From positions 5,022,001 through 5,086,000 of the forward strand of contig NZ_CP108053.1 in NCBI RefSeq assembly GCF_036173105.1: a DNA stretch of 64,000 nt, in the 5' to 3' direction. Of this stretch, positions 23,539 through 33,346 are shown in pieces. Position numbers and translations under genes: made by a program. The DNA is from Streptomyces sp. NBC_00287. GTDB lineage: Bacteria > Actinomycetota > Actinomycetes > Streptomycetales > Streptomycetaceae. The first letter of the stretch is position 1, and each line of letters begins with the position of its first letter. The notes under the pieces are model-generated. The model was not told the DNA's origin, did not search any database, and saw only the letters and a list, made by a program, of their open reading frames with translations.

Positions 23539-23816
23539 TACGGCTGCTGCTGCGGCTGCCCGTAAGGCTGCGCGGCGCCCCCGGTGGCCTGTGCCTGGAG
23601 CTGCTCGGCCTGTTCGCTCGTCACCTTCTGCTCGGCACCGCAGAAGGTGCACTGCGTCGAGTACTTCGTCGAGAACGGGAACAGCGGCACGAAGAACAGC
23701 GTGAACTTGGTGACCCGCTTGCGCAGGGTGTGCGCGGCGGGGTTCCCGCACTGCGCGCAGATCAGGGTGAGTATCGCCAGCTGGTACAGATAGCCCTTGG
23801 TGCCGAAGATGATCAT
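23532..23816 (-). CDS. Zinc-ribbon domain membrane-associated protein
   Basis: A 94-residue protein. Cysteines C20/C23 (CAQCG) and C56/C59 (CTFCG) form a split zinc ribbon. Between them RKRVTKFTLFFVPLFPFSTK is hydrophobic and could insert in the membrane. The last 25 residues are Gln/Pro/Tyr-rich. Small proteins with this layout (zinc-ribbon domain-containing) are common in actinobacteria without assigned function. ATG at 23816 has GGAAGG upstream on the minus strand. It converges with, and slightly overlaps, the SCO4225-type gene. Confidence 0.8.
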   Translation of the reverse strand: MIIFGTKGYLYQLAILTLICAQCGNPAAHTLRKRVTKFTLFFVPLFPFSTKYSTQCTFCGAEQKVTSEQAEQLQAQATGGAAQPYGQPQQQPYQ

Positions 23817-23866
23817 CTTTCGGTGCCTTCCGGTCGGTTCCTGTCCCCACAGTGACAGACGCCCCC

Positions 23867-23890
23867 CACCCGATCGGGCAGGGGGCGTCT
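23867..23890. terminator. Terminator of the Fe-S oxidoreductase gene
   Basis: AGACGCCCCC (23867-23876) pairs with GGGGGCGTCT (23881-23890). It lies 20 bases beyond the stop of the minus-strand Fe-S gene ending at 23911. Confidence 0.75.
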
Positions 23891-23910
23891 GTTCGGTCGT
23901 ACCGCGACTG

Positions 23911-26178
23911 TTACTTCACCGGCTCCGGCTTCGGCTCGCTCTCCGCCTCCGCGGCGCCCTCCGGGTCGACCGGGGTCTTCACGGACTCCAGCAGGAGCTG
24001 GGCGACGTCGACGACCTGGATGGACTCCTTGGCCTGGCCGTCGTTCTTCTTGCCGTTGACCGAGTCGGTCAGCATGACCAGGCAGAACGGGCAGGCCGTC
24101 GAGACGATGTCGGGGTTGAGGGACAGGGCTTCATCGACGCGCTCGTTGTTGATGCGCTTGCCGATCCGCTCCTCCATCCACATCCGCGCGCCACCGGCGC
24201 CGCAGCAGAAGCCGCGCTCCTTGTGGCGGTGCATCTCCTGCTGACGCAGGCCCGGGACGGCGGTCATGATCTCGCGCGGGGGCGTGTAGATCTTGTTGTG
24301 GCGGCCCAGGTAGCAGGGGTCGTGGTAGGTGATCAGGCCCTCGACCGGGGTCACCGGGATCAGCTTGCCCTCGTCGATGAGGTGCTGCAGCAGCTGGGTG
24401 TGGTGGATGACCTCGTAGTCGCCGCCGAGCTGCGGGTACTCGTTGCCGAGCGTGTTGAGGCAGTGCGGGCAGGTGGCGACGATCTTCTTCGCGGACTGCG
24501 GCTTCTTGGTCGCCTCGTCCTCGTCATCTTCTCCGAACGCCATGTTCAGCGCGGCCACGTTCTCCATGCCGAGCTCCTGGAACAGGGGCTCGTTGCCGAG
24601 GCGGCGGGCGGAGTCACCCGTGCACTTCTCGTCGCCGCCCATGATCGCGAACTTGACGCCCGCCATGTGCAGCAGCTCCGCGAAGGCCTTCGTGGTCTTC
24701 TTGGCCCGGTCCTCCAGGGCGCCGGCACAGCCGACCCAGTACAGGTACTCGACCTCGGAGAGGTCCTCGATGTCCTTGCCGACGACCGGCACCTCGAAGT
24801 CGACTTCCTTCGTCCACTCCAGGCGCTGCTTCTTGGCCAGACCCCAGGGGTTGCCCTTCTTCTCCAGGTTCTTGAGCATCGTGCCCGCCTCGGACGGGAA
24901 CGCGCTCTCGATCATCACCTGGTAGCGGCGCATGTCGACGATGTGGTCGATGTGCTCGATGTCCACCGGGCACTGCTCCACGCAGGCGCCGCAGGTGGTG
25001 CAGGACCACAGGACGTCCGGGTCGATGACGCCGTTCTCCTCGACGGTGCCGACGAGCGGACGCTCGGCCTCAGCGAGGGCCGCGGCAGGCACACCGGCCA
25101 GCTGCTCCTCGGACGCCTTCTCCTCGCCCTCCATGCTCTTGCCGCCACCCGCGAGCAGGTACGGCGCCTTGGCGTGCGCGTGGTCGCGCAGCGACATGAT
25201 GAGGAGCTTGGGGGAGAGCGGCTTGCCCGTGTTCCAGGCCGGGCACTGCGACTGGCAGCGGCCGCACTCGGTGCAGGTGGAGAAGTCGAGCAGGCCCTTC
25301 CAGGAGAACTGCTCGACCTGGGAGACACCGAAGACGTCGTCCTCGCCGGGGTCGGAGAAGTCGATCGGCTTGCCGGCGGAGGTCATCGGCAGCAGCGCGC
25401 CCAGCGAGGTCTCGCCGTTGGCGTTGCGCTTGAACCAGATGTTCGGGAAGCCGAGGAAGCGGTGCCAGGCCACACCCATGTCGGTCTTCAGGGAGACCGT
25501 GATCATCCAGATGAAGGAGGCCGCGATCTTCAGACCGGCGAAGAAGTAGGTGAGGTTCTGCAGCGTGGAGAGGTCCAGGCCCTCCAGCGCCGACACCACG
25601 GGGTACGAGACGAAGAACGAGGCCTCGTAGCTGTCCACGTGGTGCTGGGCGCCCTCCAGCGCATGCAGCATGAAGATGCAGACGCCGACGACGAGGATGA
25701 CCGCCTCGACGAAGTACGCCTGGCCCGTGTTGGAGCCCGCGAACCGGGACTTGCGGCCCGCACCGCCCGGCCGCGACAGCTGCCGGATGGCGATCAGGAC
25801 CAGGATGCCGACGACCGTCATGGTGCCGATGAACTCGACGAAGACGTTGTACGGCGCCCATTCACCGATGATCGGCAGCAGCCAGTCGGCCTGGAATAGC
25901 TGGCCGATGGCGTTCACGATCGTCAGCAGCAGCGTGTAGAAGCCGATTGCCACGAACCAGTGCGCGATGCCGACGATGCCCCAGCGGTTCATCCTGGTGT
26001 GGCCGAGGAACTCCTTGGCCACGGTGATGGTCCGCAGGACGGGGTCGTTGGTCCGGGCCCCGGCGGGGAGCGGCTGGCCGAGCATCATGAAGCGGACGAT
26101 CTGCAGGATGGCACGGCCGAACAGGGCGACGCCGACTGCCATGAGGACCATCGACACGATGATCGCGGCGAGTTGCAT
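23911..26178 (-). CDS. Fe-S oxidoreductase, heterodisulfide-reductase/CCG-domain type with membrane N-terminus
   Basis: A 755-residue membrane-bound electron-transfer protein. Helices near 5-25, 68-90, 112-130, 157-175 and 210-230 form a nitrate-reductase-gamma-like membrane part. Two 4Fe-4S motifs follow, C302/C305/C308/C312 (CTECGRCQSQCP) and C393/C396/C399/C403 (CTTCGACVEQCP). The C-terminal third carries CCG-type repeats, including YWVGCAGA and GFCCGAGGARMW, as in heterodisulfide reductase subunit D and GlpC-like proteins. The tail is acidic, Pro/Glu-rich. Homologs are widespread single genes in actinobacteria and are thought to feed electrons between a soluble donor and quinone; the donor here is unknown. 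ATG at 26178 follows GAGGAGCCCCC. It is monocistronic with its own terminator. Confidence 0.9.
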   Translation of the reverse strand: MQLAAIIVSMVLMAVGVALFGRAILQIVRFMMLGQPLPAGARTNDPVLRTITVAKEFLGHTRMNRWGIVGIAHWFVAIGFYTLLLTIVNAIGQLFQADWLLPIIGEWAPYNVFVEFIGTMTVVGILVLIAIRQLSRPGGAGRKSRFAGSNTGQAYFVEAVILVVGVCIFMLHALEGAQHHVDSYEASFFVSYPVVSALEGLDLSTLQNLTYFFAGLKIAASFIWMITVSLKTDMGVAWHRFLGFPNIWFKRNANGETSLGALLPMTSAGKPIDFSDPGEDDVFGVSQVEQFSWKGLLDFSTCTECGRCQSQCPAWNTGKPLSPKLLIMSLRDHAHAKAPYLLAGGGKSMEGEEKASEEQLAGVPAAALAEAERPLVGTVEENGVIDPDVLWSCTTCGACVEQCPVDIEHIDHIVDMRRYQVMIESAFPSEAGTMLKNLEKKGNPWGLAKKQRLEWTKEVDFEVPVVGKDIEDLSEVEYLYWVGCAGALEDRAKKTTKAFAELLHMAGVKFAIMGGDEKCTGDSARRLGNEPLFQELGMENVAALNMAFGEDDEDEATKKPQSAKKIVATCPHCLNTLGNEYPQLGGDYEVIHHTQLLQHLIDEGKLIPVTPVEGLITYHDPCYLGRHNKIYTPPREIMTAVPGLRQQEMHRHKERGFCCGAGGARMWMEERIGKRINNERVDEALSLNPDIVSTACPFCLVMLTDSVNGKKNDGQAKESIQVVDVAQLLLESVKTPVDPEGAAEAESEPKPEPVK

Positions 26179-26350
26179 TTGGGGGCTCCTCGGGCCTGCG
26201 AGGTGTTCTTCGAGAGATTCTCGACATTACTAAGCGGTAACTTATGCAGTCGGTCTGAGACTACCCGCATCCTCCGTCGCACTGTAGTCAGCAGTCCGGT
26301 GATCTGTGTCGCTGAGGGTTGCCTTAAGAACCGATCGTGTTATTCACGTC

Positions 26351-26375
26351 AAATTAGTACATACGGCACTAATTT
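26351..26375. promoter_or_regulatory. AT-rich dyad just before a GTG start
   Basis: AAATTAGT (26351-26358) and ACTAATTT (26368-26375) are perfect inverted repeats with 9 bases between, ending 6 bases before the GTG at 26382. Position and symmetry fit an operator, or a structure masking the ribosome site; no clear ribosome-binding site is otherwise present. Confidence 0.5.
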
Positions 26376-26381
26376 AGTTCC

Positions 26382-27401
26382 GTGCTCTACGGGATCGCCG
26401 CCGCCACCACCGCCCTGCTCCTCTCCGCCGTCCTCACCGCCCTGGTCAGAGGGCCCGCCCTGCACCTGGGGCTCCTGGACAGACGCAGACAACGGCCCCT
26501 GCCGCTCGGCGGCGGCGTGGCCGTCGTGCTCGTCACCTGTCTGGTCGCGGCGGCCGGCGACTGGACCGGCGTCGCCCCGCTCGGCTCGGGCATCCCCCGG
26601 CTGCTGGTCGCGGCGGCGGCCGTCGCCGCGCTCGGCCTGGTCGCCGACGTACGGCGGGTCAAGGCGCGGTTCCTGGTGGGCGGTACGGCCGTGGCGGCGG
26701 CCTGCGCGGTGCCGTACGAGGAGACCGGGGTGCTCGGCGGTCTGGCCGCCGCCGGCTGGATCGTCGGCGTGACGCTCGCCTTCCGGGCGCTCGACCATGC
26801 CGACGCGCTCGCCGGGACCGTGGGAGTCGTCACCGCCTTCGGGGTCGGCGTCTGTGCGGCGGCTGAGGTGATGGACGGGCTCGCTGTGCTGCTGAGCGTG
26901 CTGGCCGCCGCGCTGACCGGGTTCCTGATGCACAACTGGCATCCCGCGCGCGTGGGACTGGGCGCCTGTGGCTCCCTGTTCGCCGGGTTCGTGCTCGCCT
27001 CGGCGGCCGTGCTGACCCGTGCCGGGTACGAAGGGAGCGCCGGCGCGGGGGTGCTGTTCGCCCTCACCGCCGTTGCGAGCGCCGATGTCGTCCTCGTCGT
27101 CCTGGCGCGACGGCTCGGTGGCCGTCCGTTGCTGCGGGGCGGTCCCGACCATCTCGCCCATCGGCTCCGGCGGCTCGGGCTCACTCCGCAGGGCGCGACC
27201 GTTGTACTCGGCACGGGGGCCTTCGGCGGGGTGCTCGTGGGCGTGCTCGTGCACCTGGGGTGGGTTGCCCGGTCGGGGGCGCTGTGGGTTGCGGGGGGCG
27301 CCCTGATCGCCGTACTCCTGCTGCTGAAAGTCAAGCGGCCGGGGCCTCGTCGAACCGCGTCCGTGCAGGTCAGGCCGCAGTTGCGTGTAAGGAACGGATA
27401 A
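26382..27401 (+). CDS. MraY/WecA-like glycosyl-phosphate transferase
   Basis: A 339-residue polytopic membrane protein with about ten hydrophobic segments. LDRRRQRPLPLGGGVAVVL (32-50) corresponds to the K-R-P-x-P-x-x-GG entry motif, and LDHADALAG (137-145) to the N-x-x-D-G-x-D-G-L motif of MraY/WecA enzymes, which move a sugar phosphate from UDP-sugar to a polyprenyl phosphate. Several catalytic positions are altered: the DD pair near residue 89 reads VADV and the Asp-Gly pairs read HADA, so activity is uncertain. GTG at 26382 follows directly after an AT-rich dyad. It stands alone upstream of dnaK; a role in cell-wall polymer synthesis is inference. Confidence 0.7.
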   Translation: MLYGIAAATTALLLSAVLTALVRGPALHLGLLDRRRQRPLPLGGGVAVVLVTCLVAAAGDWTGVAPLGSGIPRLLVAAAAVAALGLVADVRRVKARFLVGGTAVAAACAVPYEETGVLGGLAAAGWIVGVTLAFRALDHADALAGTVGVVTAFGVGVCAAAEVMDGLAVLLSVLAAALTGFLMHNWHPARVGLGACGSLFAGFVLASAAVLTRAGYEGSAGAGVLFALTAVASADVVLVVLARRLGGRPLLRGGPDHLAHRLRRLGLTPQGATVVLGTGAFGGVLVGVLVHLGWVARSGALWVAGGALIAVLLLLKVKRPGPRRTASVQVRPQLRVRNG

Positions 27402-27403
27402 GA

Positions 27404-27476
27404 GTTGAGCCTCACAGACTCAGGTCTGTTGACCCATTTCCCGGCGTCATGCACACTTGAGTCCGTTCCACTCAAG
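27404..27476 (+). promoter_or_regulatory. HAIR elements (HspR binding sites) upstream of dnaK
   Basis: CTTGAGT-N7-ACTCAAG at 27456-27476 is an exact match to the HAIR inverted repeat bound by HspR. A degenerate copy GTTGAGC-N7-ACTCAGG lies at 27404-27424. HspR is encoded at the end of the operon, and HspR with DnaK as co-repressor represses the operon in Streptomyces. The elements lie 20-92 bp before the start. Confidence 0.9.
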
Positions 27477-27495
27477 TCAGCTGGAGGAATCAACC

Positions 27496-29342
<1,847 letters not shown>

Positions 29343-29346
<4 letters not shown>

Positions 29347-29987
29347 CGGAGGAGACCCCGGGCTTCGAGGAGAAGCCCGACGTCCCCTCCGGCGCCACCC
29401 CTGAAGACGCCGAGTCGACGGCCGCCCCCCAGGAGGGGGCGGCCCCGGCCGGGGACGCAGCACAGATCGCTGGTCTGACGGCCCAGCTGGACCAGGTGCG
29501 CAAGGCGCTCGAGGAGCGCACCGCGGACCTCCAGCGGCTCCAGGCCGAGTTCCAGAACTACCGCCGCCGTGTGGAGCGGGACCGGATCACGGTGCGGGAG
29601 ATCGCCATCGCGAACCTCCTGACCGAGCTCCTGCCCGTGCTCGACGACATCGGGCGCGCCCGGGAACACGGCGAACTCGTCGGCGGATTCAAGTCCGTCG
29701 CGGAGTCGCTGGAGACCGTCGCGGCGAAGATGGGTCTGCAGCAGTTCGGCAAGGAGGGCGAGCCCTTCGACCCGACGATCCACGAGGCCCTGATGCACTC
29801 GTACGCGCCGGACGTCACCGAGACGACCTGCGTCGCGATCCTCCAGCCGGGGTATCGCATCGGCGAGCGCACCATCCGCCCCGCGCGGGTTGCCGTCGCC
29901 GAACCGCAGCCCGGCGCGCAGACGGTGAAGGCCGACGAGGCGTCCGAGGCCGGCGAGGAGAAGGACAACGGCCCTGAAGAGGGCTGA
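29343..29987 (+). CDS. grpE: Nucleotide exchange factor GrpE
   Basis: A 214-residue co-chaperone that releases ADP from DnaK. An acidic, Pro/Ala-rich N-terminus (about 1-40) is followed by a long coiled coil (AQLDQVRKALEERTADLQRL then QAEFQNYRRRVERD), a four-helix region, and a beta wing containing FDPTIHEALMHSYAPDV and VATLQPGYR-like IGERTIRPARVAV. GTG at 29343 overlaps the dnaK stop by four bases, so translation is coupled. The C-terminus is acidic. Actinobacterial GrpE proteins have similar length. Confidence 0.97.
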
Positions 29988-30011
29988 TCACAGGAAGGAG
30001 GGACGTCGAGG

Positions 30012-31193
30012 ATGAGCACCAAGGACTTCATCGAGAAGGACTACTACAAGGTCCTCGGCGTCCCCAAGGACGCCACCGAGGCCGAGATCAAGAAGGCGTA
30101 CCGGAAACTCGCCCGCGAGTACCACCCGGACGCCAACAAGGGCAACGCCAAGGCCGAGGAGCGCTTCAAGGAGATCTCCGAGGCCAACGACATCCTCGGC
30201 GACCCCAAGAAGCGCAAGGAGTACGACGAGGCCCGCACCCTCTTCGGCAACGGCGGCTTCCGCCCGGGGCCGGGCGCGGGCGGCGGCTCCTTCAACTTCG
30301 ACCTGGGCGACCTCTTCGGAGGCGGCGCCCAGGGCGGCGGTCAGGGCGCCGGCGGCTTCGGCGGCGGGATCGGTGACGTCTTCGGGGGACTGTTCAACCG
30401 GGGCAGCTCGGGCACCACCCGGGTGCAGCCCAGGCGCGGCCAGGACATCGACACCGAGGTCACGCTCACCTTCACCGAGGCGATCGAGGGCGCGACCGTG
30501 CCGCTGCGGATGTCCTCGCAGTCTCCGTGCAAGGCCTGCTCGGGCACCGGCGACAAGAACGGCAACCCACGGGTCTGCCCGACCTGTGTCGGCACCGGCC
30601 AGGTGGCACGGGGCTCCGGCGGAGGTTTCTCCCTCACGGACCCCTGCCCGGACTGCAAGGGCCGCGGTCTGATCGCGGAGCACCCCTGCGAGATCTGCAA
30701 GGGCAGCGGCCGCGCGAAGTCGTCGCGGACCATGCAGGTGCGCATCCCGGCGGGCGTCTCCGACAACCAGCGGATCCGGCTGCGCGGCAAGGGCGCACCG
30801 GGCGAGCGGGGCGGCCCGGCGGGCGACCTGTACGTCACCGTGCATGTGGACAAGCACCCGGTGTTCGGCCGCAAGGACGACAACCTCACCGTGACCGTCC
30901 CCGTGACCTTCGCGGAGGCGGCCCTCGGAGGCGAGGTCCGGGTGCCCACCCTGGGCGGCCCTTCGGTCACCCTCAAGCTGCCGCCCGGCACCCCCAACGG
31001 CCGCACCATGCGCGCCCGGGGCAAGGGCGCGGTCCGCAAGGACGGCACCCGCGGGGACCTGCTGGTCACCGTAGAGGTGAGTGTCCCGAAGGACGTGACG
31101 GGGAAGGCTCGTGACGCGCTCGAGGCGTATCGCGAGGCGACCGCGGGTGAGGATCCGCGGGCGGAGCTGTTCCAGGCCGCGAAGGGAGCTTGA
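30012..31193 (+). CDS. dnaJ: Chaperone DnaJ
   Basis: A 393-residue Hsp40. The J domain is at 8-75 with HPD at 38-40, which stimulates DnaK ATPase. A Gly/Phe-rich linker occupies about 79-135. Four zinc-binding repeats start at C173: CKACSGTG, CPTCVGTG, CPDCKGRG, CEICKGSG. Two beta-barrel substrate domains follow with QRIRLRGKGAPG and PTLGGPSVTLKLPPGTPNGR. ATG at 30012 has GGAAGGAGG upstream. It is 24 bp after grpE and 6 bp before hspR, all in the HAIR-controlled operon. Confidence 0.97.
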   Translation: MSTKDFIEKDYYKVLGVPKDATEAEIKKAYRKLAREYHPDANKGNAKAEERFKEISEANDILGDPKKRKEYDEARTLFGNGGFRPGPGAGGGSFNFDLGDLFGGGAQGGGQGAGGFGGGIGDVFGGLFNRGSSGTTRVQPRRGQDIDTEVTLTFTEAIEGATVPLRMSSQSPCKACSGTGDKNGNPRVCPTCVGTGQVARGSGGGFSLTDPCPDCKGRGLIAEHPCEICKGSGRAKSSRTMQVRIPAGVSDNQRIRLRGKGAPGERGGPAGDLYVTVHVDKHPVFGRKDDNLTVTVPVTFAEAALGGEVRVPTLGGPSVTLKLPPGTPNGRTMRARGKGAVRKDGTRGDLLVTVEVSVPKDVTGKARDALEAYREATAGEDPRAELFQAAKGA

Positions 31194-31199
31194 TGCCAG

Positions 31200-31646
31200 A
31201 TGGACGGCCGTCGACGCAATCCGTATGAACTGACCGAGGAGACCCCGGTCTACGTCATCTCGGTGGCGGCCCAGCTCTCCGGCCTGCACCCGCAGACGCT
31301 GCGCCAGTACGACCGACTGGGCCTGGTGTCTCCGGACCGCACGGCAGGCCGGGGCCGCCGCTACTCGGCCCGCGACATCGAACTGCTGCGTACCGTCCAG
31401 CAGTTGTCGCAGGACGAGGGCATCAACCTGGCCGGCATCAAGCGCATCATCGAGCTGGAGAACCAGGTCGCCGCCCTGCAGAACCGGGTCGCGGAACTCC
31501 AGTCGGCGCTCGAGGGCGCCGCAGCCACGATGCAGCAGCGGGAGGCGGCAGTACACGCCTCGTACCGCCGCGACCTGGTGCCGTACCAGGAGGTACAGCA
31601 GACCAGCGCGCTGGTGGTGTGGCGGCCGAAGAAGGCCAAGGACTGA
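31200..31646 (+). CDS. hspR: Heat-shock repressor HspR (MerR family)
   Basis: A 148-residue MerR-type repressor. VYVISVAAQLSGLHPQTLRQ and YDRLGLVSPDRTAGRGRRYS form the winged HTH, followed by DIELLRTVQQLSQDEGINLA, and a coiled coil (IKRIIELENQVAALQNRVAE). The C-terminal tail ends TSALVVWRPKKAKD; in the family this end senses or binds DnaK. It binds HAIR repeats, two of which precede dnaK and one clpB in this window. It is the last gene of the operon and therefore represses its own synthesis. ATG at 31200 lies six bases after dnaJ, so it may be coupled. Confidence 0.96.
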   Translation: MDGRRRNPYELTEETPVYVISVAAQLSGLHPQTLRQYDRLGLVSPDRTAGRGRRYSARDIELLRTVQQLSQDEGINLAGIKRIIELENQVAALQNRVAELQSALEGAAATMQQREAAVHASYRRDLVPYQEVQQTSALVVWRPKKAKD

Positions 31647-31663
31647 GCATTTTGGTGAGAAGG

Positions 31664-31687
31664 GGCCCGGAGAATTCTCCGGGCCCT
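31664..31687. terminator. Terminator after hspR
   Basis: GGGCCCGGAGAA followed by TTCTCCGGGCCC is a perfect 24-bp palindrome, then CTCTTCG. It is located 17 bases after the hspR stop and just before the convergent fibronectin-III gene ends at 31695, so it serves both. Confidence 0.85.
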
Positions 31688-31694
31688 CTTCGCG

Positions 31695-33107
31695 TTACGG
31701 CGTGGTCAGGTCCAGCTCGGTCGCGATGACGATCTGCGCCTCACCGGTCCACTGGAAGGAGGAGTTCCCGTCGTCGTCGACGGCGTCGACGATGAAGCAG
31801 GACTCCTCGCCGTCCGGGACGGTCTGGTACTCGTACGAGGTGGTCTCGGCGCTCACGTGGTAGCCCGGGTAGAGGGAGCACATCCGCTCCTCCTCGTCCC
31901 CCCACAGCTCGCCCCGGCGCACCACATAACTCGCGAGGTCCGGGGTCGGGTTGGCGTCCCAGGTCACATGGAAGCCGTACTCGGTCGGCACGACCGTCAC
32001 CCCGGTCACCGCGGACGGCGGGGTGAGGTCCTTGCGCGTGTCACTGACGGCGGCGGACCGCGCGGACTCGTTGCCGACCGCGTCGAGCGAGGTCACCCGG
32101 TAGTAGTAGGTGGCGTCCTCCGCGGCCGAGGTGTCCACGTACGAGCCCTCGGAGGCCGTCCCGACCCGCGTATACGTCCCGTCCTCGCTCGCCGCCCGGT
32201 ACACGCCGTACGAGGCAGCTCCCTCGACGGCGCTCCAGCCCACCCAGAGCCCGTCCGGCTCGGAAGCGGTGCTCAGCCCACCGGGCACGGCGGGAGCCGT
32301 CCGGTCGGCCGTGGTGACGCCCAGGGCGGCCGTCCCCGACGACTCGTTGCCCGCCTTGTCGTACGCGCGGACCGAGTACTCGTAGGCGGCGCCGGTCACC
32401 GGGAGGGTGGAGTCGGTGTACGAGGTCGAAGTTGCCGTGGCCAGCGGGGTGGCGGGGTAGGAGCCGCCCTTCGTACGCCGGTAGACCCGATACCCCGCGA
32501 GGTCCATCTCCTTGTTCTTCGCCCAGGTCAGCTTGGCCTTGCCGGTGGCCTGGTCGTACGCCACCGAAGCCCCGCTCGGGACCAGGGGCTTGACCGTGTC
32601 GACGCTCGCCGAAGTCCTGGGCGCATAGCCGAACTTGACCTTGGCGCTGCCGGTCCAGTTGACGTAGTCGATGCGCAGGGTGTGCTTGCCCTGGGGGATC
32701 GTGACGTTGACGGTCTTGGAGACGGTCGTCGAGACGTTCTTCCACAGGTCGATCTTGCGGGCGCCGGGCGTACCGGGGTCCAGATAGACCCGGATCCCGT
32801 CCAGACCGGAGGCGCTCAGGGTGAACGGCCCACCGGACCCGAAGTCCCGAGTCACGCTCCAGCGCACCCCGAAGTTGTTGCTCGGCAGCCCTGAAGCCGG
32901 GGCACCCGTGCCCCAGTTCTGGTCGATCGTACTGTCGCAGTCCGTCTTCTTCGGGGTGCCGGAGAAGGTGGTGTTTGCGTAGAACGTCCGCTTGAACACC
33001 GGCGAGGTGCAGGTGACCGCCGCGGAGGCGGGAGTCGCGACGGCGGCGAGGAGGCCGGCCGCGGTGGTGAGCACGACCCCGGCGGCCGTGCTTCTGGCTG
33101 GGTTCAT
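31695..33107 (-). CDS. Secreted fibronectin type III protein
   Basis: A 470-residue exported protein. The signal peptide has the core AAGVVLTTAAGLLAAVATPA followed by SAA. Residues about 30-165 form a PA14-like beta domain (FKRTFYANTTFSGTPKKTDC, WSVTRDFGSGGPFTLSASG, LRIDYVNWTGSAKVKFGY). Then three fibronectin type III repeats each start with P-x-x-P/V-xx-G and carry a YRVYRRT, YGVYRAAS or YVVRRG strand and a Y-x-Y-x-V-xA-xD-x-x-GN-x-S end. No catalytic domain is visible, so it probably binds polysaccharide or cell wall. ATG at 33107 has AGAGGA upstream; a longer in-frame start at 33227 lacks a signal peptide. Confidence 0.85.
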   Translation of the reverse strand: MNPARSTAAGVVLTTAAGLLAAVATPASAAVTCTSPVFKRTFYANTTFSGTPKKTDCDSTIDQNWGTGAPASGLPSNNFGVRWSVTRDFGSGGPFTLSASGLDGIRVYLDPGTPGARKIDLWKNVSTTVSKTVNVTIPQGKHTLRIDYVNWTGSAKVKFGYAPRTSASVDTVKPLVPSGASVAYDQATGKAKLTWAKNKEMDLAGYRVYRRTKGGSYPATPLATATSTSYTDSTLPVTGAAYEYSVRAYDKAGNESSGTAALGVTTADRTAPAVPGGLSTASEPDGLWVGWSAVEGAASYGVYRAASEDGTYTRVGTASEGSYVDTSAAEDATYYYRVTSLDAVGNESARSAAVSDTRKDLTPPSAVTGVTVVPTEYGFHVTWDANPTPDLASYVVRRGELWGDEEERMCSLYPGYHVSAETTSYEYQTVPDGEESCFIVDAVDDDGNSSFQWTGEAQIVIATELDLTTP

Positions 33108-33346
33108 TCGGTCCTCTGAAGCGAAGGGGAGGCTGTCGTGATCACGACTCGCGAGGGCCGGAGTTGGTTGTACGGAGGGGTCGTAACGGGCGTTTGGAGG
33201 TGGTTCCGCCATACCTTCACAAGCCAAGCGGAGCGTGGTGTTGCGGACTCGTTAAGTGATTCCGCTTGACGGGGGATGGCGCCGCCGCGTTGGCTTTTCA
33301 GTCATCTGGGTCGCAATGCTGCGCCCGCGTCCGGAAGGCACCAGAA

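Noticed and set aside
23797..25899. A 700-residue open frame on the plus strand
   Set aside because: It is antisense to the Fe-S oxidoreductase, has no domain motifs, and its composition (Arg/Val/Asp/Gly-rich) is typical of mirror frames in GC-rich DNA.
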